DNA of 6,061 nt from Bacteroidota bacterium (lineage in GTDB: Bacteria > Bacteroidota > Bacteroidia > 2-12-FULL-35-15). Below the pieces are notes generated by a model. It worked only from the letters and a program-made list of their open reading frames with translations. It had not been told where the DNA came from and searched no databases. A program made the translations under genes and the position numbers. The stretch is taken from assembly GCA_023251855.1 (NCBI GenBank), contig JAHEYA010000161.1, forward strand, positions 1 to 6,061. The letters run 5' to 3'. This document shows, piece by piece, positions 1-6,061 of this stretch; position 1 is the first letter of the stretch, and the number at the start of each line of letters is the position of its first letter.

Positions 1-1
1 C

Positions 2-967
2 AACAATATGGCTCAATTGATTAAAGGTCATATTTATGGTGCTGAATTAAATTATGTTTTTCGTACTGATGGTTGCAGAGCTTGGCAGCAAATTTATAAA
101 TATCCTGAAATAGGTGTATGTGCTTTGCATATGTATCTTGCAAACCCACAGCAACTGGGCAATATGGAGGCTTTATATCCTTATATTAATTTTCGTTTAA
201 ATAAACCTAACCGAAAAATCAGTTTGAATTTACGCTTAGGCGAAGGGATTGCATACTTAACAAAAGCTTTTGATAGAATCGAAAATCATCAAAATGTAGC
301 TATCGGTTCTCACTTAAATGGTTTTGTTAACATTCGACTAAACTCAACAGTAATGCTTTCTGAAGGTTGGAGATTGGATGCCGGTGTTGGTCTTACCCAT
401 GCATCAAACGGAGCAATTAGCACTCCAAATTTAGGAATAAATCTGGCTACAATTGATCTCGGTTTAGGATACGTATTTGGTAATAAAGTATGTGCGTTCA
501 GGAAAGATACTATTCCACCACCTGTTAAAAGTTGGCAACCATCAATAATAGCCATAATTGGAATGAAAGAATTGGAAAACCCAGGTGGTCCGGAATATTT
601 GGTGTATGGAATTCAGGCGAATCTGTTTCGTATATTGAATTATAAAAATAGTTTAGGTGGTGGAATTGAAATATCTTACAATAATGCTACTAAACAAGTT
701 TGGGCAAACGACTCTGTTTTCAATCCTTCTGCAACTGATATTCTTCAGGCTGGTGTCAAAATTAGTTACGCATTTAATATAAATAAGCTTTCTGTACCTG
801 TTGATTTTGGCATGTATTTTTTTAAAAAACAAGAATTTAATGGTCCTTTTTTTCATCGTATCGGATTCAGATACTTGGTTACAAAACATATTATTACAAA
901 TGTTACGCTACTTACACATTGGGCCAAAGCCGACTATTTTGAATGGGGTATTGGTTACCAATTTTAG
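2..967 (+). CDS. PagL-like acyloxyacyl hydrolase (lipid A deacylase family), 5'-truncated by window edge
   Basis: Outer-membrane beta-barrel of the acyloxyacyl hydrolase family, whose PagL members remove a 3-O-linked acyl chain from lipid A. The frame is open to the left edge and the first ATG (8) gives no signal peptide, so the true start lies upstream; 319 residues follow that ATG. The early segment KGHIYGAEL and the W-x(3)-Y-x(2)-P-x(2)-G spacing fit the N-terminal strands. The signature is HASNG at residues 131-135 followed by TPNLGIN at 139-145, matching the family His-x-Ser-Asn motif; His131 and Ser133 are the presumed catalytic pair. By my counting the position of the PagL catalytic Glu is Asn145. 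Alternating hydrophobic strands continue to a C-terminal Phe (GIGYQF), typical of outer-membrane proteins. The TAG stop (965-967) is followed at once by an ATG in the next gene's frame, suggesting an operon. Family assignment is firm; activity on lipid A is inferred. Confidence 0.85.
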   Translation, partial: NNMAQLIKGHIYGAELNYVFRTDGCRAWQQIYKYPEIGVCALHMYLANPQQLGNMEALYPYINFRLNKPNRKISLNLRLGEGIAYLTKAFDRIENHQNVAIGSHLNGFVNIRLNSTVMLSEGWRLDAGVGLTHASNGAISTPNLGINLATIDLGLGYVFGNKVCAFRKDTIPPPVKSWQPSIIAIIGMKELENPGGPEYLVYGIQANLFRILNYKNSLGGGIEISYNNATKQVWANDSVFNPSATDILQAGVKISYAFNINKLSVPVDFGMYFFKKQEFNGPFFHRIGFRYLVTKHIITNVTLLTHWAKADYFEWGIGYQF

Positions 968-1000
968 ATGCATTTATTGAATAAAATAAAACTCTATGGA

Positions 1001-1738
1001 ATGAAAAACTTTTATTGTACCAAAATTTTTATTGCAATTTTATTTTTTGCAATTTTTTCATCTTGCAAAAAAGAAAATATATGCGATTGCATAAAAGGAA
1101 CCGGAAAAATAATAACTGAAACACGTGTAATAAATTGATTCGACAGTATATTGGTTGAAGATGATTTAAATGTTTTTATTACTGAAGCTCCTAATTTTGA
1201 AGTGAAAGTTGAAGCCGGTAAAAACATTGTTCCTCTTATCACCACTGAAGTAATAAATAAAACACTCATCATAAAAAATAACAATCGCTGTAAGTGGTCA
1301 CGCAGTTATGATAAGCCTTTAAATGTATATCTCAAAATGCCAAAAATATATTTTATACTTTCAGACGGAACAGGCGATATAAAAGGATTGAATACAATAA
1401 CTACCAGTTCAATTACTGTTCGAACAAAAAATTCTGGCAACATTGAACTAACTGTAAACAATACAGAAGTATTTAATCCAATGCATGGCGCAGGTGATGT
1501 CACATTGCATGGAACTACAATTAATCATTACTGCGATATTGGTGGTACCGCTTTTTTATATTGTAAAGATCTGCAAACTAATTACACATGGATTCATACC
1601 TTCACCACAGGTTTATGTTATATCACAACTGCTAATTTAGAATGCAAAATTGATTATATTGGTGATGTTTATTGTTACGGACACCCTGTTATAACTTCAA
1701 AAACGCTAACTAGTACCGGACAACTTTATTTAAGATAA
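1001..1738 (+). pseudogene. GIN-domain (DUF2807) lipoprotein interrupted by in-frame TGA
   Basis: Read through one stop, this is a 245-codon lipoprotein. From ATG 1001, MKNFYCTKIF and a hydrophobic core lead to a lipobox ending in Cys22 (IFSSC), so a lipid-anchored protein is expected. After it come KGTGKIITETRVIN, then TGA at 1136-1138, then FDSILVEDDLNVFITEAP in the same frame, which is the usual opening of a GIN/DUF2807 domain (putative adhesin head, beta-helix). Later Gly-Asp turns (GTGDI, NSGNI, GAGDV, IGDVYCYGHP) continue that fold to the TAA. Family members usually have Gly or another residue before the Phe, so a GGA-to-TGA change would explain the stop. No ATG closely follows the stop for restart; the downstream open part could begin only at a TTG (1151). 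An ATG at 968, directly after the previous stop, is in frame and could be the start instead. The gap to the next gene is 2 bases. The function of GIN proteins is unknown. Confidence 0.82.
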
Positions 1739-1740
1739 AA

Positions 1741-3600
1741 ATGAAATTCAATTCCATCAAAATACATTTTTTAGTACGATTGTCCATTTTTTGGCTGTTG
1801 CTGTTTGCTCTTTTTAGAGTAGTATTTATTATTTATCATCATACCAAAATTCCCGATGGTCAACATTCTGAAACAGGTCTGAGCTTTTTTTATGCACTTC
1901 GCCTCGATATTTCAACTGCATGCTCTGCCATTACAATCCCCTTTTTATTATGGGCGCTCCAACAATTTTTTAAACGAAGATTTATTCACCTTATCAACCT
2001 TTTTTTTAATATCGGTTGTATTACAATTATAACAATATTAAGTATTGTTAATTTGAAAATTTATGGCGAATGGGGAACCCTCATTAGTGCTCGTGCTTTT
2101 AATTATTTGTTATACCCGAAAGAAGTGCTGTCATTTATTTCCTTATGGTCCATCTTACTTTTATTAGGTGTCTGCTTCGTTTTTATTTACATAGAAATAA
2201 AAGCATATCGAAAATTCATCACCAATTTTTCACACCCTATTGAAAATAAAAAAGTGAAAATTGCTCAACTTATTATCATACCATTTTTATTAGTAATCGG
2301 CTATCGTGGCGGACTACAGCTATCTCCCGTGAATGAAAGCAGTGCATATTATTCCACACTCCAGATAAATAATCATATTGCAATCAATAATATTTGGTAT
2401 CTGGTTCACAGTTTTGTTGAAGCAAACAAAAAACAAAATCCGTATGTATTTATGGATTTTGAAAAAGCTAAAAAAAATACTGCCGATCTTTTTGTTGACC
2501 CACCTGATAAAACACAAATTATTTTAAAAACTACAAAACCCAATATTGTAATAATTATTCTTGAAAGTTGGACTGCTGATATTATTAAAACTCTTGGTGG
2601 AGAAAATAATGTAACTCCACATTTTGGTGAATTAACAAAAGAAGGTTTGCTTTTTACTCAAATGTATGGCAGTGGATTTCGTACCGAACAAGGCTTAGTG
2701 TCAATACTTAGCGGGTTTCCGGCTCAACCAAATAATACTATTATTGCTACTCCCGACAAAGCTGAACATTTGCCCTCCCTGAATATTGAACTTGGCAAAC
2801 AAGGCTACCAATCGTCTTTTTACTATGGTGGAGATATTGAATTCGCCAACATGAAATCGTATCTTTTAAATACTCGTTTCGAAAAAATAATTGATAAAAA
2901 TAATTTTGATAAAAATCAAATGAACAGCAAGTGGGGCGCCCACGATGAATATGTTTTTAAGAAACAACTGGAAGGATTAAAAAATGAAAAACTTCCCTTT
3001 ATTTCAGTTGTTCTGACCCTCAGTACACATGAACCCTATGATGTAACCATGCAAACGCCCTTTACAGGTGGTGAAGAGCAAGAGCGTTTTAAAAAGTCTG
3101 CATACTACACCGATTATTGTTTGTACAATTATTTTCTTGAAGCAAAAAAACAACCTTGGTACAATAATACATTGTTTATTTTAGTTGCTGATCATGGTCA
3201 TCCGCTCCCGAAAAATAGAAACATGACTTACCCTGAAGGTAGAAGGATTACTGCAATGATTACCGGCGGTGCACTTGCTGATAATCTAAAAGGGAAAACG
3301 TTTGATAAAATCTCCAATCAAAATGATTTGCCTGCAACTATTTTAAGTGCTTTGAAATTACCTCATGCTAATTTTGAATGGAGCAAAAATATATTCAACC
3401 AAAACGCAAAAGAATTTGCATATTATTCAAATGAAGATGCTTTTGGATGGGTTACACCTCAACAAAATATTATTTATTCTTTTAACTCAAAAAAAATAGA
3501 AGTCATTCAACCCAAAACACAAACAATATTGAATGATACCGTTTTTACTCAGGCTAAAGCCTATTTGCAGACTTTATACCAACAATACTTAAATTATTAA
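1741..3600 (+). CDS. LTA synthase family protein (membrane sulfatase/alkaline phosphatase superfamily phosphotransferase)
   Basis: Membrane-anchored enzyme with a periplasmic catalytic domain, 619 residues, a usual size for this family. About five hydrophobic segments (near residues 10-32, 58-75, 85-107, 130-152, 174-188) make the membrane part. The catalytic domain starts near 266: PNIVIIILESW supplies metal ligand Glu275; GFRTEQG carries the presumed Thr315 nucleophile, followed by the conserved LVSILSGFPAQP; WGAHDEYVF (398-406); STHEPY with His430; and ADHGH with metal ligands Asp484 and His485. All expected active-site residues are present. Gram-positive relatives build glycerophosphate polymers; relatives in Gram-negative bacteria move phosphoglycerol or phosphoethanolamine-type groups onto glycans or lipids. 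The substrate here cannot be told, though Bacteroidota make no classical lipoteichoic acid. ATG 1741 lies 2 bases after the preceding TAA and the following gene starts 1 base after its stop, so it is very likely co-transcribed with both. Runs of eight A or T inside it keep the frame. Confidence 0.92.
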   Translation: MKFNSIKIHFLVRLSIFWLLLFALFRVVFIIYHHTKIPDGQHSETGLSFFYALRLDISTACSAITIPFLLWALQQFFKRRFIHLINLFFNIGCITIITILSIVNLKIYGEWGTLISARAFNYLLYPKEVLSFISLWSILLLLGVCFVFIYIEIKAYRKFITNFSHPIENKKVKIAQLIIIPFLLVIGYRGGLQLSPVNESSAYYSTLQINNHIAINNIWYLVHSFVEANKKQNPYVFMDFEKAKKNTADLFVDPPDKTQIILKTTKPNIVIIILESWTADIIKTLGGENNVTPHFGELTKEGLLFTQMYGSGFRTEQGLVSILSGFPAQPNNTIIATPDKAEHLPSLNIELGKQGYQSSFYYGGDIEFANMKSYLLNTRFEKIIDKNNFDKNQMNSKWGAHDEYVFKKQLEGLKNEKLPFISVVLTLSTHEPYDVTMQTPFTGGEEQERFKKSAYYTDYCLYNYFLEAKKQPWYNNTLFILVADHGHPLPKNRNMTYPEGRRITAMITGGALADNLKGKTFDKISNQNDLPATILSALKLPHANFEWSKNIFNQNAKEFAYYSNEDAFGWVTPQQNIIYSFNSKKIEVIQPKTQTILNDTVFTQAKAYLQTLYQQYLNY

Positions 3601-3601
3601 A

Positions 3602-4965
3602 ATGCTTAACAAAAATAAAACGAACAACTTAATACTTCCGTTCATTATTTTATTGTTTACTACAGTTTGTTTTTCGCAAGATAAAAAAAAACAGGTTTAT
3701 GGAAAGCGCTCAACACACCTTCTAATAAAGATTCTATAGATGATGATGATTATGGCAAAGATCCTTTGCGTTATCAAGATTATATTTACAAATCAAACAT
3801 TAAAACAGTTCAACTGCATGATGCAAATTTTGAATTTTCACAACCGCTTCTTGCGCTTGGTTCAGAACAAACCTTAAAATTGAGTTTTGATGACCTTGAT
3901 GCCGACCTAAAAAATTTCACCTTTACATTTATTCATTGTAATGCCAACTGGGAGCCCGATGACCTTGTTCCTGCTGAGTTTATGGATGGTTTTCCCGAAA
4001 ATCCGATTACTGAATATCAGCATTCATTAAACACCTTACAACATTATACACATTATAATCTGGTGTTTCCAAACAGTAATTTTCACTTTACTAAAAGTGG
4101 AAATTATATTTTAAAATTAATTCAGGATGGTAATGCAAATAATCTGGTACTTACCAAACGGTTTATGATCTACGAAAGTAAGGTCAGTATCGACTCAAAA
4201 GTTAAACCTGCAAGTATCATCGAAGATCGTAATTTTAAACAGGAATTAGATTTTACCATCAGCCACGCAGGTTATGCAATTGCAAATCCTTACGATGACC
4301 TCAAAATAGTTATCATCCAAAATAACCATTGGGATAATGCTAAAACCAATCTAAAACCTTTGTTTGTTAAAGATATTGAACTTGTTTATGATTATGATGA
4401 TGTCAATGTATTCACTGGTGGTAATGAATTCAGGTACTTTGATCTTAAAAGCATCCGATACCATTCTGAACGAGTTACTGATATAACAACTGATGCAGCA
4501 GGTGTGCATGTAGAATTATTGCAAGATGAAAAACGCTCCTTTAAACGTTATTCAACTTATGCAGATATAAATGGAAATTATTTGGTGAAGGTTCAGGAAA
4601 GCGGTAACAGTGAGCTATGCGCTGAATACTGTTATGTAAAATTTTTTCTCCCTTACGATGCTTCTATAACAGATGGAAATCTATACGTATTTGGTGCCTT
4701 TAATAATTGGGCTTGCACAACCGAAAATTTGATGCATTACAATATAAAACGACAAGGATATGAATGTACCTTGTATTTAAAACAAGGATATTATAATTAT
4801 GAATATGTCTTTTTAAAAGACAAAACAACTGCTTGTGATGAAACCTTGATTGAAGGGATGCATTACGAAACCGAAAACGAGTATACCATATACGTTTATC
4901 ATCAACCACAAGGCATCTTCTACGACCAACTCATCGGAATTAAACAATTGAATTCAATGAAATAA
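3602..4965 (+). CDS. Type IX secretion system plug protein (DUF5103), frameshifted at an A9 run
   Basis: DUF5103 family; the Flavobacterium member is the plug bound to the SprA translocon of type IX secretion. ATG 3602 gives a signal peptide (MLNKNKTNN, hydrophobic core, cleavage likely before Gln in CFSQ). After the A9 run (3683-3691) that frame ends at a TAG (3737-3739), while the family sequence goes on in the -1 frame: TGLWKALNTPSNKDSIDDDD, then YQDYIYKSNIKTVQLHD. One extra A, or a -1 slip, joins both into about 454 residues, near family length. Conserved segments (numbering of the joined protein) are LSFDDLDADLKN (94-105), FIHCNANWEPDDL (110-122), DGFPENPI (129-136), THYNLVFPN (150-158) and GGNEFRYFDLKS (273-284). 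The C-terminal part, FGAFNNW to GYYNYEYVF (about 364-404), resembles a CBM48-like Ig fold. The start is 1 base after the previous stop. Without joining, only 45 residues would be made from ATG 3602. Confidence 0.88.
3683..3691 (+). other. A9 homopolymer at the frame break of the plug gene
   Basis: Nine consecutive A, the longest single-base run I found in the window. The upstream frame reads GAT AAA AAA AAA CAG; the frame that continues the DUF5103 protein reads ACA GGT TTA TGG starting from the last A. In the downstream frame a TAA (3682-3684) overlaps the start of the run, so the break must fall within the run. Either a missing A or slippage of ribosome or RNA polymerase would account for it. 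Confidence 0.75.
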
Positions 4966-5297
4966 TTCCTTTTTCAATTACAATCGGCAGAACCTTTTCT
5001 ACCATCCATCGACAGCTAATTTAATTGTAACGAAAAAAAAGAAAATTCTTCTTTCTTATCCGTACAACATTACAAAGAATGAAAACCAAGAGTATTTAAA
5101 ATATGCAACCTTTTTTTAGCACGCTACATCTTGGGAATAGGTTAGAGTTTGAGAGAAACACACGTTCTTTTTATTGTTAAATATTAAAAGTTTGTCACAA
5201 TCTACTGTTGATAATTTTGGCGCAATACTTGTTATCTAAAAAAAACGATTGATTATTATTGCACTGCTTATAACGTCACCTGTTAAAATAAAATGTT
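4966..5297. other. Intergenic spacer between plug gene and apaG
   Basis: 332 bases without a supportable gene. It holds an A/T-only-rich inverted repeat near 5037-5053 (AAAGAA, 5-base loop, TTCTTT) that is too weak, and without a clear T-run, to be called a terminator. It also holds a promoter candidate near its right end (listed separately). The longest forward ORF I tried, ATG 5103 to TAA 5180, encodes 25 residues with no recognisable features. I see no tRNA or structured RNA. Confidence 0.6.
5191..5219 (+). promoter_or_regulatory. Bacteroidota-type promoter for apaG
   Basis: TTTG at 5191-5194 and TAATTTTG at 5212-5219, separated by 17 bases. This matches the Bacteroidota sigma factor consensus TTTG / TAnnTTTG with spacing in the accepted range. 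Transcription would start near 5225, leaving an untranslated leader of about 70 bases before the apaG ATG. It is the only exact pair of this kind I noticed in the spacer, and it would let apaG be transcribed independently of the upstream envelope operon. Confidence 0.55.
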
Positions 5298-5693
5298 ATG
5301 GGAACTCAAGCCACACAAGTAACACACGGAATAAAAATAAGCGTGGAAACTAAGTTTCACACCGAACATTCCGATTCAGAAAATCGCCACTTCCTTTTTC
5401 TATACGCTATTGTGATAGAAAACAAAAGTGAAGATACTGTTCAATTGCTCTCACGTCACTGGAATATCTTTGATTCCAACAGTGTTCACAGTGAGGTGGA
5501 TGGTGACGGTGTTGTTGGTGAACAACCGGTTCTTGAACCCGGAGAAAGTTTTGAATATGAGTCCGCTTGCAGCCTTACTACTGATATTGGTAAGATGAGT
5601 GGTACCTATTTAATGGAACGTAAATTTGATAAAGCACATTTTAAAGTTACAATACCTGAATTTGAATTGATTGTTCCTCAGCGATTGAATTAA
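5298..5693 (+). CDS. apaG: ApaG domain protein (Co2+/Mg2+ efflux-associated)
   Basis: A 131-residue protein of the ApaG family, close to the usual length of about 125-130 residues. The first strands (HGIKISVETKF, 10-20; FLYAIVIENKSEDTVQLLSRHW, from residue 34) lead into the family signature DGDGVVGEQPVLEPGESF (68-85), then YESACSLTTDIGKMSGTYLM (87-106), and it ends with a final strand (EFELIVPQ). The fold is an Ig/FnIII-like beta sandwich, cytosolic, with no signal peptide. The name comes from E. coli, and the Salmonella protein (CorD) was linked to cobalt and magnesium efflux; the molecular role is still unclear. ATG 5298 is chosen because an earlier ATG (5293) is in another frame and hits a stop after nine codons. 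There is an A-rich stretch but no Shine-Dalgarno before the start, as usual in Bacteroidota. It faces the minus-strand genes to its right, so the two units converge. Confidence 0.93.
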   Translation: MGTQATQVTHGIKISVETKFHTEHSDSENRHFLFLYAIVIENKSEDTVQLLSRHWNIFDSNSVHSEVDGDGVVGEQPVLEPGESFEYESACSLTTDIGKMSGTYLMERKFDKAHFKVTIPEFELIVPQRLN

Positions 5694-5750
5694 TTTTTGA
5701 TATTAATATGAATTGATCCGGCTAATTTACACCCCTCCCCTATAGCCCCA
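5694..5750. other. Short convergent gap between apaG and the minus-strand remnant
   Basis: 57 bases between two convergent units. It includes a C-rich patch on the plus strand (5731-5749) that stands out in this AT-rich DNA and a 5-bp inverted repeat GGCTA/TAGCC (5720-5724 and 5743-5747) with an 18-base loop. That stem is too short and its loop too long to support a terminator. Confidence 0.35.
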
Positions 5751-5855
5751 TTAACTCAAATAAACAGCCTCTTCCCTTTTTTCATCATAATTGTTCTCAT
5801 AAATTTGATACGCAATTCGATTTATTTTTTGCTTAATATTTAAAGTTCTATCCAT
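5751..5855 (-). pseudogene. Remnant N-terminus of a phosphoribosyltransferase (34 codons)
   Basis: ATG 5855-5853 opens a 34-codon ORF ending at TAA (5753-5751). It starts 5 bases after the DUF983 stop, a spacing typical of a coupled downstream gene. Residues 8-26, KQKINRIAYQIYENNYDEK, look like the start of the PyrR-like phosphoribosyltransferase family of Bacteroidota (normally about 165 residues), where the next segment should be a strand such as (I/V)-(I/V)-L-A-G-I. Here the frame instead goes to REEAVYLS and stops. In the +1 frame after the A-run (T-run 5777-5782 on the plus strand), KRLFI, a TGA, and then VNGAIGEGCKLA weakly recall the missing segment. The PRPP-binding motif and the rest are absent, since apaG begins its convergent 3' end at 5693. 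The family call rests on a short similarity from memory; it may instead be a genuine small protein. Confidence 0.45.
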
Positions 5856-5860
5856 AAGTT

Positions 5861-6061
5861 TTAATTTTTGAAATTATTTTTTTTCTCCAACATTGAATTG
5901 TATTTTACAAAAATATTTATCCAAATAGCTCTTGAGTTCCTGAAAACAATGGGGAAAAGTAATAAGATAATGGTAATGATTGCAATCACATTGGGAGCAA
6001 TATCCCATCCGTAATAATGAAAAACGATAAAATGTACAACAACTGCAATTAACGTGGTTGT
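5861..6061 (-). CDS. DUF983 membrane protein, C-terminal part, 5'-truncated by window edge
   Basis: The complement is open from the right edge to a TAA at 5863-5861, giving 66 codons with no start inside the window. It reads two hydrophobic segments, TTLIAVVVHFIVFHYYG and NVIAIITIILLLFPIVF, followed by the conserved FRNSRAIWINIFVKYN tail. This is the C-terminus of a DUF983 protein, a small (about 130 residues in this phylum) inner-membrane protein with an N-terminal cysteine pair and two helices; its function is unknown. The downstream ORF starts only 5 bases later on the same strand. A run of eight A near its end (5877-5884 on the plus strand, as T) keeps the frame. Recognition rests on the spacing of the helices and the RxxRAIWINxFVKY-type tail. 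Confidence 0.75.
   Translation of the reverse strand, partial: TTTLIAVVVHFIVFHYYGWDIAPNVIAIITIILLLFPIVFRNSRAIWINIFVKYNSMLEKKNNFKN

Noticed and set aside
1136..1138. TGA recoded as Gly or Trp (alternative genetic code)
   Set aside because: It occurs only once, Trp is always TGG, other genes contain no in-frame TGA, and the gene content is Bacteroidota, which use the standard code.
310..1503. Several minus-strand ORFs of 65-90 codons opposite the first two genes
   Set aside because: They lie antisense to clearly conserved proteins, show no family features and have no consistent start signals, so they are shadows.
5037..5053. AAAGAA/TTCTTT inverted repeat after the plug gene
   Set aside because: Low-complexity A/T sequence forms such repeats by chance; no GC stem and no T-tract directly after it.
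5153..5173. AGAAAC-acac-GTTCT followed by T5, possible terminator
   Set aside because: The stem is about 5 bp with a bulge and mostly A-T pairs, so it is too weak; it also lies nearly 200 bases after the plug gene.
5103..5180. 25-residue forward ORF in the spacer
   Set aside because: Very short, no recognisable motif, no promoter placed for it and no neighbour coupling.
5206..5214. DnaA-box-like TTATCAACA on the minus strand
   Set aside because: It is a single copy with one mismatch to TTATCCACA, overlaps the promoter element, and has no clustered boxes or dnaA/dnaN nearby, so there is no support for an origin.

Overview
The window is AT-rich, has no Shine-Dalgarno sequences before its starts, uses almost only TAA stops, and carries a type IX secretion plug protein (DUF5103) and a DUF983 protein. 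Together these point to a member of the Bacteroidota, probably an environmental one; I cannot name a genus.

Layout: positions 2-4965 on the plus strand hold four tightly packed genes that look like one operon. They are (1) the 3' part of an outer-membrane PagL-like acyloxyacyl hydrolase (lipid A deacylase family), entering from outside the window; (2) a GIN/DUF2807-domain lipoprotein interrupted by an in-frame TGA at codon 46; (3) an intact 619-residue LTA-synthase/sulfatase-superfamily membrane phosphotransferase; (4) a DUF5103 type IX secretion plug protein whose signal peptide is out of frame with its body because of a 9-A run. A 332-base spacer with a good Bacteroidota-type promoter follows, then apaG (5298-5693). 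The last 370 bases carry genes on the opposite strand: the C-terminal 66 codons of a DUF983 membrane protein and, 5 bases after it, a 34-codon ORF that looks like the surviving N-terminus of a phosphoribosyltransferase.

How they fit together: genes 1-4 all act in or on the cell envelope (outer-membrane lipid A trimming, a surface or periplasmic lipoprotein, a periplasmic phosphotransferase working on a lipid or glycan, and the secretion translocon plug). A shared role in envelope modification is my inference; only the gene order and spacing are seen.

The most notable features are three lesions in a short distance: the TGA in the GIN lipoprotein, the A9 frameshift in the plug gene, and the truncated phosphoribosyltransferase. 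The first two leave the export signals intact and break the gene right after them. Sequencing error, real gene decay and, for A9, slippage-based expression are all possible. I see no RNA gene, mobile element, CRISPR array or clear new system.
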